From positions 203,428-267,427 of the forward strand of contig NZ_LXTT01000026.1 of NCBI RefSeq assembly GCF_001683915.1: 64,000 nucleotides of DNA. The letters are read 5' to 3'. Source of the stretch: Allomuricauda sp. CP2A. Its GTDB lineage: Bacteria > Bacteroidota > Bacteroidia > Flavobacteriales > Flavobacteriaceae. Below, piece by piece: positions 50,526-60,137 of the stretch. The notes beneath the pieces are model-generated. The model saw only the letters and a list, made by a program, of their open reading frames with translations, ran no database searches and had not been told where the DNA came from. The position numbers and the translations under genes were made by a program. Each line of letters starts with the position of its first letter. Position 1 is the first letter of the stretch.

Positions 50526-52070
50526 ATGAAAGCATCCTATCACATTCTATTGATTTGTGTGTTAACCAGTTTTTATGGGAACGCCCAATTTTTTCTGACT
50601 CAAGAAGAGCGGGACAGCATCAATCGATATGGGAGAATAAACCATGAGAATATGATGGCGCAATTGGGCATCACAGCTTTAAGGCCGGGGCCAAGTGGAG
50701 ACCCCACAGCGCCCAATGCAGCAAATTATGATGAATCCATCGCCAATCCTTGCCCAGAATTACCAGAGGTGTTGGTGACCAATACGGGGAAGAAAGTAAA
50801 GGATGCAGATGATTGGTGGAATGTGCGCCGCCCAGAAATTGTGGAGGATTTTGAACGAGAGGTGTATGGTCGACTTCCAGAGAACATTCCAGACGTTACA
50901 TGGACGGTAAAAGTGGAGGACAAGGAGTTTGTCCGTAGGACACCCGTCATTGCAAAACAACTTGTAGGGCATGTGGACAATGGTTCCTATCCTTCCATCA
51001 ATGTGGATATAAACGCCATGTTGGTGGTCCCCGCCAATGTAGAGGGGCCGGTTCCTGTGTTGATCATGTTCGGGCGGCCCTCGTTTCCTGCACCGGCACA
51101 ACCCTCTCAGGAGGATATGGAAACCATCAATACATCCTTTAAAGATATGATGATAAAACATGATCCCAAACTAAAGGCCATCTTTGACAAATATCCAGCC
51201 TATAGCCCAATTACAAGATTGCCTGGACCGAATTTTTGGGAACCCTTGCCTGAAGGCGACCTTCCGTCAACCGAGCAATTGTTGAATGCGGGTTGGGGCT
51301 ATGTCACTTTGGACCCCTCCAGCATACAAGCCGATAATTCTGCAGGTCTTACCAGTGGCATCATTGGTTTGGTGAACAAAGGGCAGCACCGTAAACCAGA
51401 TGATTGGGGGGCGTTACGAGCATGGGCTTGGGGAGCCGCACGCACCTTGGATTATTTGGAGACTGACCCTTTGGTGGATGCCACCAAAGTAGGAATCGAA
51501 GGCGTATCCCGATATGGGAAGGCCGCCTTGGTCACCCTTGCCTTTGAAAAAAGGTTTGCCGTTGGCTTGATAGGTTCTTCCGGGAAAGGAGGAGCTACGC
51601 TCCATAGGAGGGTGTTTGGCGAAGCCGTTGAAAGCCTTACCGGGTCAGGGGAAAGTCATTGGATGGCCGGAAACTATTTGAAATATGGGGCCGCCAAAGC
51701 TGGTTTTGGCAGTAAAACAGGATGTGATCTTCCGGTGGATTCCCATCAATTGATCGCGCTTTGTGCACCAAGGCCCACTTTTATCAGTTATGGCATTCCC
51801 GAGCAAGGAGACGCACTTTGGCTGGATCAAAAAGGAAGTTATATGGCGACCATCGCTGCTGGGGGAGTGTTTAAACTATTGGGGGCGAAGGATCTTGGCG
51901 TTTCCAATGACTATTTAAAGGAAGAAATGCCACCACATAACACAAGCATGATGGATGGAGAGTTGGCATGGCGCCAACATGATGGCGGACATACGGATTG
52001 GCCCAACATGAAATATTTTATCCCCTGGGCCAACAAGTTTTTGGACTATCAAAAAGCACCGGCTGAATAA
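50526..52070 (+). CDS. CE15 glucuronoyl esterase
   Basis: 514 residues with signal peptide (1-20, FYGNAQ). An alpha/beta-hydrolase that cleaves ester links between glucuronic acid of xylan and lignin or methanol. Catalytic Ser328 in the motif GVSRYGK (fungal enzymes have GCSRxGK) and His489 in HDGGHTDWP. The segment SSGKGGATLHRR (about 351-362) and ESHWM (about 376-380) hold uronate-binding Arg/Trp equivalents. Next to GH67, this means the locus handles ester-linked glucuronoxylan. The gap to the following gene is 119 bp. Confidence 0.93.
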   Translation: MKASYHILLICVLTSFYGNAQFFLTQEERDSINRYGRINHENMMAQLGITALRPGPSGDPTAPNAANYDESIANPCPELPEVLVTNTGKKVKDADDWWNVRRPEIVEDFEREVYGRLPENIPDVTWTVKVEDKEFVRRTPVIAKQLVGHVDNGSYPSINVDINAMLVVPANVEGPVPVLIMFGRPSFPAPAQPSQEDMETINTSFKDMMIKHDPKLKAIFDKYPAYSPITRLPGPNFWEPLPEGDLPSTEQLLNAGWGYVTLDPSSIQADNSAGLTSGIIGLVNKGQHRKPDDWGALRAWAWGAARTLDYLETDPLVDATKVGIEGVSRYGKAALVTLAFEKRFAVGLIGSSGKGGATLHRRVFGEAVESLTGSGESHWMAGNYLKYGAAKAGFGSKTGCDLPVDSHQLIALCAPRPTFISYGIPEQGDALWLDQKGSYMATIAAGGVFKLLGAKDLGVSNDYLKEEMPPHNTSMMDGELAWRQHDGGHTDWPNMKYFIPWANKFLDYQKAPAE

Positions 52071-52189
52071 CAGGGATGCGCTGGTTGGCACCCTTGTTCT
52101 TTGTCATCTAGGGTATTTGGTCGCAGTAGAAGGAAATCATCAACTTATGGCCAAAAAAATGCCGCATAAGGCTACAATTCTATTAAGGT

Positions 52190-54478
52190 ATGCTCTCTTT
52201 TATTAAAAATAGATTTTTACAAACACCATTTTTAATGGCATTTTTGTTTTTGAGTTGCCTAGACTCAAACAAGAAAAATGATTCAGGCACAGTAGGTGAG
52301 ACCAATTCCTTTCCCGAAGAAAATAACAGTTCCACACAGGAGATGATCGATGACATCCAGCAAAGAATTGCAGCGATCAATGTAGAAAGTGTCCCCTATA
52401 TTTTTAATAACAGAAAAGTGGCCCTTTTAGAGCAAAAGCTGGTAACAGCACAGGGAAATGAACAATTAAACCTACTGTTCACCTATAGTCTGGAATTGCT
52501 AAACGCGGGTAAAACGGATGAATCCATTGTAGTCTTGACCCAAGTATTGCAGGTTGTTGAAAGTCAAAATGTACAGTCAAAGGAAGAGTTGGTCTTTTTT
52601 ATAAAAAAACAGCTGGCCATTGCGTATATGCGAAAAGCCGAACAGGACAATTGCATTGCAAACCATACCAATGAATCGTGTATCATTCCCATAAGCCCAA
52701 AAGCCCAACATGTTATTAGGGAAGGGGCACAGCAATCCATAGCTTTACTTAAGGAATTACTTGTTTTGAACCCAGATGATCTGGAATGTCAATATGTATT
52801 GAACATTGCAAATATGACTTTGGGCCAGTACCCCCAAGAGGTGCCCGGTAAATTTAGGATTCCTGAGTCGCACTTTTCCAATTCGGCAAGTTTTCCCCAT
52901 TTTTCTGACATTGCCATGGATTTGGGGGTGGATGTCAACCAGTTGTCCGGTGGAACCTGTGTGGATGATTTTAATGGCGATGGCTATTTAGACATCATAG
53001 CATCTTCCTGGGGCCTAAATGACCAAATCAAGTATTTCGAGAATGATAAAAAAGGCGGTTTCACAGATAAAACCGAAGATGCCGGATTGGAAGGGGTCAC
53101 CGGTGGACTGAATTTAAGGCATGCCGACTATGACAATGACGGCCATATGGATTTTGTGATTCTACGGGGTGCTTGGTTGTCCGTTTTCGGAAGTATCCCC
53201 AATTCCTTGATGCGAAACAACGGGGATGGCACCTTTACCGATGTCACCAAAGCCTCAGGATTGTATTCCCTAAACCCAACTCAAACTGCGGTTTGGACGG
53301 ATGTTAATCTGGATGGATGGCTCGATTTGTTCATTGCCAATGAATGGTCCGAAGCAAAGCAAAGCTATTGTGAGTTGTTTTTAAACAATGGGGATGGCAC
53401 ATTCAAAAACGTGGCTAAAGAGGCTGGAATAACTGTTCCGGGTTTTTTTAAAGGGGTGGCAAGCGGTGATGTTAACAATGACCTATACCCCGATCTGTAT
53501 TTATCTGATTATGATGGCTTGAACACTTTGTACATCAACACCACCAAGGAAACCGGGAAACCTTCTTTTACAATTGCAGATAAAAGTGCTGGGGTTGCCG
53601 AACCGAAATTGAGCTTCCCCACTTGGTTTTTTGATTATAACAATGATGGTTTTGAGGATATTTTTGTTTCGGGCTACTCTTCTTCGGAGGTACTGCCATC
53701 GGAGATGCTGCTCCGAAATTTGAAGGCCAACACTTCTGAATACAGGCCCCTTTTATATCAAAATAATGGAGATAACACCTTTACGGAAGTATCCTTAAAA
53801 GCCAATTTAACAGAACCTGTTGCCACAATGGGCTGTAATTTTGGCGACTTGGACAATGATGGCTTTTTGGACTTTTATTTGGCAACGGGCGACCCTGATT
53901 TTTTCTCCATCGTACCCAACAAAATGTACCGAAATGTGAACGGTAAAAATTTTGAAGATGTTACCTACAGTGGTGGTTTTGGGCACATTCAAAAAGGACA
54001 TGCCATCGGTTTTGGGGACATGGACATGGATGGGGACCAAGATATTTACGCCGTGATGGGCGGCGCTGTGGAAGGTGATGTTTTCCGAAACTTACTTTTT
54101 GAAAACCCCATGGGCAATGAAAATAATTGGATCAATATGGTTTTGGAAGGAAAACGGAGCAACCGTTCTGCCATTGGGGCCAAAATCATCATAACCATTG
54201 AAGAGGGTCAAAAAGAACGAAAAATATACAATACCGTCGATTCAGGGGCGAGTTTTGGGGGCAACAGCCTCATGGCCGAAATTGGGTTGGGAAAAGCTGA
54301 TATTATAAAAGAAATAGAAATTAAATGGCCCCATCATACCAAACCGGTTTCCATTTTTGAAAAGGTTGAGGTGAATCAAACCATTAAAATCGTTGAGGGA
54401 GGAGAAATTCAGCAGCTAGACCTTCCCAAATTTTCATTTAAAAATGAAATGTCGGGCCATCAACATCATTCGCCCTAG
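52190..54478 (+). CDS. TPR/FG-GAP lipoprotein with C-terminal ASPIC/UnbV domain (CRTAC1-like)
   Basis: 762 residues. Lipobox LFLSC (Cys23). An N-terminal helical TPR-like part (about 55-215; two Cys, C158 and C168 region NCIANHTNESC) leads to FG-GAP/VCBS repeats (about 225-640) with Ca-binding loops such as DFNGDGYLD, DYDNDGHMD, DVNLDGWLD, DYNNDGFED, DLDNDGFLD and DMDMDGDQD. A UnbV/ASPIC domain lies about 655-735 (SAIGAKIIITIEE, IKEIEIKWPHH). A propeller surface protein of unknown ligand, common near SusCD loci. It converges on its larger relative with a 4-bp overlap of the stops. Confidence 0.9.
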   Translation: MLSFIKNRFLQTPFLMAFLFLSCLDSNKKNDSGTVGETNSFPEENNSSTQEMIDDIQQRIAAINVESVPYIFNNRKVALLEQKLVTAQGNEQLNLLFTYSLELLNAGKTDESIVVLTQVLQVVESQNVQSKEELVFFIKKQLAIAYMRKAEQDNCIANHTNESCIIPISPKAQHVIREGAQQSIALLKELLVLNPDDLECQYVLNIANMTLGQYPQEVPGKFRIPESHFSNSASFPHFSDIAMDLGVDVNQLSGGTCVDDFNGDGYLDIIASSWGLNDQIKYFENDKKGGFTDKTEDAGLEGVTGGLNLRHADYDNDGHMDFVILRGAWLSVFGSIPNSLMRNNGDGTFTDVTKASGLYSLNPTQTAVWTDVNLDGWLDLFIANEWSEAKQSYCELFLNNGDGTFKNVAKEAGITVPGFFKGVASGDVNNDLYPDLYLSDYDGLNTLYINTTKETGKPSFTIADKSAGVAEPKLSFPTWFFDYNNDGFEDIFVSGYSSSEVLPSEMLLRNLKANTSEYRPLLYQNNGDNTFTEVSLKANLTEPVATMGCNFGDLDNDGFLDFYLATGDPDFFSIVPNKMYRNVNGKNFEDVTYSGGFGHIQKGHAIGFGDMDMDGDQDIYAVMGGAVEGDVFRNLLFENPMGNENNWINMVLEGKRSNRSAIGAKIIITIEEGQKERKIYNTVDSGASFGGNSLMAEIGLGKADIIKEIEIKWPHHTKPVSIFEKVEVNQTIKIVEGGEIQQLDLPKFSFKNEMSGHQHHSP

Positions 54479-57400
54479 TTAATTTTAAAAATGGTCAGTG
54501 GTCTATCATTATTTGCTATCAACAAATAAGGTTCGTTTTTAATGGTTACCAGCTTCATTGCCTTAGCGTTTAGATCGTTATAAAAATTTACGTCTTTGTA
54601 GGGCTTAAAACCACCTTTGGAATCGCCCAACACTACATAACCAATGTTTGAATCGTAGCGCACGGTTTCCACTTCAGCTTCATGTATGGCACCCGCACCA
54701 ATGACATCCATGTTTCCATCTTGGTTGACATCCGTAAACACAAAAGACAGTGTAGGGCCCAACTGGGCATAGTTTGGCAGCTGTTTTATTTCAAAAGTTC
54801 CACTTCCTTTGTTTTCCAAATACGCCGACTTGAACTCAACGACCTGCTTGTGATATGAATTCTCCAGCACGTTTTTCCCATAAATATCCTCCAAAGTGGA
54901 ATTGGCAAATTCTTTGTACGACTTGATCTTTTCGCTTACAAAAGGGTTTTGTTGTGTGGAACATTCCTTGCCCCTCACCGGCACCAGATTACCTTGGTAA
55001 TTCTTGCTGAGGAACATATCATAATTGCCATCATCACCCAGATTGGTGCCATATACATGGAGTGGTTTTTCGGGAGACGGATGAAACTTATTGTTCCCGC
55101 CTAAATTCCCAACAAAATAATCGAGGTCACCATCTTGGTCAAAGTCAATTTCAGCGATGGTGTTCCACCAACCACTGGTTTGCTCAAGACCTTTTGGGTC
55201 GGTTTGGGTAAAAATGCCATCAGCATTATTAAGAACGGTTAAGGGCATCCACTTCCCGACGACCATCAAATCCCTATCCCCATCTTGGTCGTAATCAGAT
55301 AATAGAAAATCAGAGATAATTCCCAGATTTTTGAAATCTGGAGCAACCGATTCCGTAGCAACAACAAATTGAGTGCCCGTATTTTCCAAAACATAGGATG
55401 TGGAAGGCAATGGATATTTACCGGGCACCGTAGTGCCGCCCACAAACAAATCCATATCCCCATCGGCATCAAAGTCAAAGGATTGAACAGCCTTGGTATT
55501 GGATATGAACCTTGGCAGTTTATTGGAACGTGTAAAATTTCCATTCCCATCGTTGATGTACAATCTATCTTGCAGCAAAGGGTCACGTTCATCCAACTCA
55601 TAGCTGCCGCTGGCCACATACAGATCTAAATCGTCGTCATTGTCGGCATCAAAAAAGTGCGCGCCTACATCCTCATACATCTTATCATTTTCAAAAATGG
55701 ATTGGTTCAGCTGATCAAATGCACCGCTTGAATTCTGGAGATACACTTGGGCGGGTTGGTTCAATGCCCCTCCCAAAAACAAATCGTCCAAACCATCATT
55801 GTTGATGTCGGCAATAGCAAAAGCCGGGCCTTTTTCGGATTGTTTTTGAGGTAAAAGTACTTGACGGGAAAAATCATTGAATTCATTCTCTTCGTGTCTG
55901 TAGCGAATGCCCAAATCTTCTGGATGTATCCTCTTGAAGTTATTTGAAAAAGCATATTCGGATTCAGTTGTTTTGGGTTTGGATTCGGTTTGGTTGAAGG
56001 TGAGTATTTGATTTGCAGCAACGTTTTCATCCACAGACATGCGCCCATCACCCCAAACAACTTCTATTCTTTTGATATTGGTTTCCTCCCCAATACCAAA
56101 ATTCAGAGTGGGCGAAACTGAAGATTGGTACCCTCTGGATAAGAACAGCTCCTGATATTGCGTGGTCTTATCGGTGTAAATGGTAACCTTGGCCCCAATG
56201 GCGTTGACGTTGCGCTCATTTCCCATCAATTTAACAGATAGAAAGTTGTTGGTTGCATTGTTTTGGTAAATGCTGGCCTCATCATCAAGATTGTTCATGA
56301 CCAAATCCAAATCCCCATCATTATCCAAATCGGCGTAGGCTGCGCCATTGGAATTTACGGTTTGATCAAACCCCCAAGTTGATGTTGCCTTGGAGAATGC
56401 CAATTCCCCATCATTTTTAAACGCATAATTTTTGAGCTTTTCGGATGGCATTCTATTCAAAATCTGCTGAATGGACATGTTTTTGACAGCCTCTTGTTCC
56501 GTGTCCAGGAAATTTCCAAAATCCTGGTTTGCAATCTCGCGTTTAATGCCGTTGGTAATAAAAATATCCTTAAGGCCATCGCAGTCAAAATCGGCAATAA
56601 GGGGCCCCCAACTCCAATCTGTTTTTGATACGCCTGCCAATTGGGCAATATCACTAAAATACCCGTTTCCATTGTTCAAGTTGAGCATATTGGACATGTA
56701 GGGATAATGATAACCAGCCCCAACGATCCACCAAAACCCACTGGTGTTCATGCTGGGCATGTTCTGTTTGCCTCTACTATGGTCTTCTGCGGACATGTCC
56801 AAGACCATCAAATCGGGCAATAGGTCATTGTTGATATCAGCAATGTCAGACCCCATGCTACTGTAGGAAATATGTTTTAACCGCTGATCTATTTGATTGG
56901 AAAATGTACCGTTTTTGTTGTTGATGTAGAGTTTGTCCGGGGTGATGAAATCGTTGGCCACAAAAACATCCAACCAACCATCATTGTTATAATCACCAAT
57001 AGCGGCACTTAAACTGAATTCCTTGTTCATGAGTCCACTGTTGATGGTCACATCGGTAAACTTGTTTCCATCATTCCTATATAAATGATCGGAGGTTTGC
57101 GGATAAAACTCCTTGTCGTTCAGAATGACCTCAAGATCGATGGAATTGCGGAAATCGACCCGATGGTTGATGAGGTACATGTCCAGATCACCATCTTTAT
57201 CATAATCAAAAAAATAGGATTGGGTAGAAAACCCATCGTCATCCAGCCCCCATTTTTTGGCCTCTTCCTTAAAAGTTCCATCTTTTTGATTGACATAAAG
57301 TTTATTGTTACGAAGTGCATTGTTGTTCAACGAGGCAGATTTGCATACATAAATGTCCATCCATCCATCATTGTTGATATCGATCATGGTTGCTCCGGTA

Positions 57401-57765
57401 CTCCATCCTTCGGCATCTGCAACATTGGCTTTTTCCGTAATGTCCTCAAATTTAAAGTCTCCCTTGTTTATATATAATTTATTGGATTGTTGGTTGGAGG
57501 TAAAATAGAGGTCATCAAATCCATCGTTATTGACATCTCCAACAGCCACCCCACCGCCATTATAGGTGTAGTAATAGTTCAGGACATTGAAGTCGGCCGT
57601 TTCCGTTATTTCATTTTTAAAATGAACGTTGGTCTGCTCACTACGTAGTAGTGTGAAAAGAGTATCGCCTGTGGGTTCTTTCTTTTTGACTTCATTTACG
57701 GGATTGCAGGAAAACATTATGACGACACATAAAAGCATCGCTAAGATTCTAAGCGTATTCTTCAT
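54475..57765 (-). CDS. Large FG-GAP/VCBS lipoprotein with central ASPIC/UnbV domain
   Basis: About 1096 residues, starting ATG at 57765 (MKNTLRIL); the ORF could extend to 57789, but the lipobox IMFSC (Cys20) fits the shorter start. A first VCBS propeller (about 60-480) with loops such as DVNNDGFDD, DINNDGWMD, DYDKDGDLD, DYNNDGWLD and DFDCDGLKD, a UnbV/ASPIC domain (about 495-590, NAIGAKVTIYTD, IKRIEVVWGDGRM), then a second propeller (about 620-960) and a C-terminal extension. These giant lipoproteins accompany SusD genes in Bacteroidota; ligand unknown. Operator 4 lies about 72 bp upstream, suggesting it belongs to the xylan regulon. Confidence 0.9.
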   Translation of the reverse strand: MKNTLRILAMLLCVVIMFSCNPVNEVKKKEPTGDTLFTLLRSEQTNVHFKNEITETADFNVLNYYYTYNGGGVAVGDVNNDGFDDLYFTSNQQSNKLYINKGDFKFEDITEKANVADAEGWSTGATMIDINNDGWMDIYVCKSASLNNNALRNNKLYVNQKDGTFKEEAKKWGLDDDGFSTQSYFFDYDKDGDLDMYLINHRVDFRNSIDLEVILNDKEFYPQTSDHLYRNDGNKFTDVTINSGLMNKEFSLSAAIGDYNNDGWLDVFVANDFITPDKLYINNKNGTFSNQIDQRLKHISYSSMGSDIADINNDLLPDLMVLDMSAEDHSRGKQNMPSMNTSGFWWIVGAGYHYPYMSNMLNLNNGNGYFSDIAQLAGVSKTDWSWGPLIADFDCDGLKDIFITNGIKREIANQDFGNFLDTEQEAVKNMSIQQILNRMPSEKLKNYAFKNDGELAFSKATSTWGFDQTVNSNGAAYADLDNDGDLDLVMNNLDDEASIYQNNATNNFLSVKLMGNERNVNAIGAKVTIYTDKTTQYQELFLSRGYQSSVSPTLNFGIGEETNIKRIEVVWGDGRMSVDENVAANQILTFNQTESKPKTTESEYAFSNNFKRIHPEDLGIRYRHEENEFNDFSRQVLLPQKQSEKGPAFAIADINNDGLDDLFLGGALNQPAQVYLQNSSGAFDQLNQSIFENDKMYEDVGAHFFDADNDDDLDLYVASGSYELDERDPLLQDRLYINDGNGNFTRSNKLPRFISNTKAVQSFDFDADGDMDLFVGGTTVPGKYPLPSTSYVLENTGTQFVVATESVAPDFKNLGIISDFLLSDYDQDGDRDLMVVGKWMPLTVLNNADGIFTQTDPKGLEQTSGWWNTIAEIDFDQDGDLDYFVGNLGGNNKFHPSPEKPLHVYGTNLGDDGNYDMFLSKNYQGNLVPVRGKECSTQQNPFVSEKIKSYKEFANSTLEDIYGKNVLENSYHKQVVEFKSAYLENKGSGTFEIKQLPNYAQLGPTLSFVFTDVNQDGNMDVIGAGAIHEAEVETVRYDSNIGYVVLGDSKGGFKPYKDVNFYNDLNAKAMKLVTIKNEPYLLIANNDRPLTIFKIN

Positions 57766-57836
57766 TTTTAGTAGCGGTTGGAATAGCATTTAATATACTG
57801 ATTTTGTCTGTAAAAAAAGCATAATATTCCTTTTAT

Positions 57837-57848
57837 GCAACCGATTGC
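57837..57848. promoter_or_regulatory. LacI-type operator 4
   Basis: GCAACCGATTGC, one mismatch from operator 3. It lies in the spacer between the divergent FG-GAP lipoprotein gene (minus) and the SGNH-like gene (plus), 72 bp and 101 bp from the respective starts. Confidence 0.6.
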
Positions 57849-57948
57849 AAAATAATCGTGGTAAAACGTATTTTTTAGTTACTTTGTCACATCATTTGTG
57901 CATAATCAATGTAAAATCAAGAGCTTCATAGAATAAAATCCACCCATT

Positions 57949-59613
57949 TTGAAGAAAAAGACGATTTTTAAAATTATTGCTGTTGGTCTTCCCCTATTTC
58001 TCATTTTACTGCTGGAGTTGATACTCAGATTATTTGGATATGGGGACAATTACCATCTGTTCAATAAAGTCATAGGTGAAAATGGGGTTGAGTATCTTGT
58101 TGTAAACTCCAATCTGTCCAAAAAATACTTTAAGGACACTGATTTTAAGGCAGATAATCAATCTGATTTGTTTCTGCGGCATAAAACCGACAGTACTTTT
58201 CGGGTGTTTGTCCAAGGAGCCTCAACCGTGGTGGGCTATCCATTTTACAGAGGGGCTTCCTTTCCAAGACTCTTGAAGCACCGACTCTCCCGAACTTTTC
58301 CCGAGATGAACATAGAAGTGGTCAATACTGGAATCACGGCGGTCAATTCGTATACCTTATGGGATGTAACTGACAAGATCATTGATCAAAAACCGGATTT
58401 GGTGATTATTTATGCCGGGCACAACGAGTATTATGGGGCTTTAGGAGTGGGGTCTTCAGCATCTGTTGGTAGTCACCCTGCATTGGTCAGGAGCTATCTG
58501 AAGCTCAAGAACCTTCGTTTTTTTCAGTTGCTCGAGAATGGGATTATGGGCTTGATGAAATCAGACCCTACAAACAAAAAGTCAGTTGCTGAAACGACCT
58601 TGATGGAGGTCATGGCCAAAGAGCAGGAAATCCCCTTAAATTCAGAGGCCTTTAACGCTGGAGTATCCCAATTTGAGGGTAATTTGAAACGAATTTTGGA
58701 TAAATACAAACGTCAGGGAATACCGGTAATCCTTTCCACTTTGGTGTCCAATGAAAAGGATGTCAAACCTTTTATCAGTGATGATTTGGACAAAGTAAAC
58801 TATGTTGAATCAATAGAAAAAAACAAACCAGAGGTCCGAGAATTGGCCCAAAAAAATGCAGATGGAGCCTACACTTTAGGGCACTATTATCTGGAAAAAG
58901 AGCCAGATTCCGCCAAAAAGTATCTACACCTTGCCAAAGAGCTGGACTTGTTGCGGTTTAGGGCTCCAGAGCAAATCAATGATGTCATCACTGAACTGGC
59001 CCAAGATCACAATCTACCTTTGGTAGACATGAAGAACATATTTGAGTCCAAGGTGCCTAATGGGATTCTAGGCGATGAATTGGTGGCCGAGCATGTGCAT
59101 CCCAATGTGGAAGGTTATTTTGTAATGGCAGATGCGTTTTACGAGAAAATAAAAGACTTAAAGCTCTTGGAAGATTGGGATAATTACATTTCCTATGAGG
59201 AGGCTTTTGATGATATTCCAATGACCCAAATCGATTCAATAAAAGGGAAATTGGTTGTGGACATACTTAAAAAGTCGTGGCCCTATGATTTGGGCATGTC
59301 TGGAAAGAAGCCGGATTCCCATACCTATGTGACCCAAAATCCAACTTACGAGGAAGAAAAGGCGATCAGTCTGTACACCCATCAAGAACCATGGCAATAT
59401 GTTATGACCCAAGCCTACAACAAATACAAAGAAGACGGGGACTATAAAAACGCACTTAAAGTGGCGCAGACCTTAATATTTGAGTTCCCGGAACAATATA
59501 AAGTGTATGAAATGGCTGGGGAAATGTGTCGTAAACTACAGGACGAAGCCTATGCCGATTACTATTTTGCGAAAAGCAGGTACCTGAAGAACATGAAGGC
59601 TTCACCGGAGTAA
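57949..59613 (+). CDS. Membrane-anchored SGNH/GDSL-hydrolase-like protein
   Basis: 554 residues; start is TTG at 57949 (no ATG nearby) followed by KKKTIF and a hydrophobic helix (about 8-28). The SGNH-like domain shows block I with S92 in VFVQGASTVVGYPF, block II NTGITAVNSYTLWD, block III YAGHNEYYGALG (about 156-167) and block V with EHVHPN (about 378-383). The C-terminal part (about 470-550) is helical, TPR-like. It is convergent with SxtJ, with a 15-bp gap. Proteins with GHNEYYG occur next to carbamoyltransferase/SxtJ genes in other bacteria, so an acyl or carbamoyl transfer/hydrolysis step on a glycan is inferred. Confidence 0.85.
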   Translation: MKKKTIFKIIAVGLPLFLILLLELILRLFGYGDNYHLFNKVIGENGVEYLVVNSNLSKKYFKDTDFKADNQSDLFLRHKTDSTFRVFVQGASTVVGYPFYRGASFPRLLKHRLSRTFPEMNIEVVNTGITAVNSYTLWDVTDKIIDQKPDLVIIYAGHNEYYGALGVGSSASVGSHPALVRSYLKLKNLRFFQLLENGIMGLMKSDPTNKKSVAETTLMEVMAKEQEIPLNSEAFNAGVSQFEGNLKRILDKYKRQGIPVILSTLVSNEKDVKPFISDDLDKVNYVESIEKNKPEVRELAQKNADGAYTLGHYYLEKEPDSAKKYLHLAKELDLLRFRAPEQINDVITELAQDHNLPLVDMKNIFESKVPNGILGDELVAEHVHPNVEGYFVMADAFYEKIKDLKLLEDWDNYISYEEAFDDIPMTQIDSIKGKLVVDILKKSWPYDLGMSGKKPDSHTYVTQNPTYEEEKAISLYTHQEPWQYVMTQAYNKYKEDGDYKNALKVAQTLIFEFPEQYKVYEMAGEMCRKLQDEAYADYYFAKSRYLKNMKASPE

Positions 59614-59628
59614 ACCTAGTTTGGGAAT

Positions 59629-59988
59629 TTACCAAGGGTTATCGATATCCTTGCTAGAGTAATGATGGTTGCGATGATGAAAATAGGTATTTCCGGTATT
59701 TTTACGCCGAATGTGATTACTTCCGAACAAACGCTGCAATAGAGCCAAGGGAATCAAGATGAAATGGAAGATGATGAACATCAGCACAAAATTCATCACC
59801 AGACCCAGATAGTGTGAAAATGCAAGCCATACCTTGGCAATCTCCATTGAAATTCTTTTTGAAACGATACCAATGACCAAAAAAGCGATGGCAACATACT
59901 CCAGCCATTCCACATTCAGCCATAGGGAAATTATGAGCGATGCCAGCGCCAAAACAAGAATGGTTTCAAAAGCTTTTTCCCGAGTCAT
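59629..59988 (-). CDS. SxtJ-family membrane protein
   Basis: 119 residues, starting ATG at 59988, which overlaps the DUF5989 stop (TGATG). About three hydrophobic helices (10-28, 30-48, 55-85), with the SxtJ-type KVWLAFSHYLGLVMNFVLMFI region (split: KVWLAFSHYLG and VMNFVLMFIIFH), and a His/Asn/Arg-rich tail (HHRNHHYSSKDIDNPW). SxtJ proteins are named after the saxitoxin cluster and accompany carbamoyltransferases; the molecular role is not known. Confidence 0.88.
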   Translation of the reverse strand: MTREKAFETILVLALASLIISLWLNVEWLEYVAIAFLVIGIVSKRISMEIAKVWLAFSHYLGLVMNFVLMFIIFHFILIPLALLQRLFGSNHIRRKNTGNTYFHHRNHHYSSKDIDNPW

Positions 59989-60137
59989 CAAAATAAGGTA
60001 TAAATAAAAGGGGCCAGAGCCGAACTACTGGTCAGAAAAATAAGGACACCAAATAGCACAAATATGATGATCAGTGGCACCAACCACCACTTTTTGCGCT
60101 CCTTTAGAAATAGAAAGAATTCTTTTAAAAACTCCAT
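59988..60137 (-). CDS. DUF5989 family small membrane protein
   Basis: 49 residues starting ATG at 60137: MEFLKEFFLFLKERKKWW, then a single hydrophobic helix and the C-terminus SALAPFIYTLF. This pattern (short amphipathic start, KERKKWW, one helix, APFIYTLF) is the DUF5989 signature found between carbamoyltransferase and SxtJ genes. It starts one base after the carbamoyltransferase stop and overlaps SxtJ by one base. Function unknown; possibly a membrane anchor for the carbamoyltransferase. Confidence 0.88.
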   Translation of the reverse strand: MEFLKEFFLFLKERKKWWLVPLIIIFVLFGVLIFLTSSSALAPFIYTLF

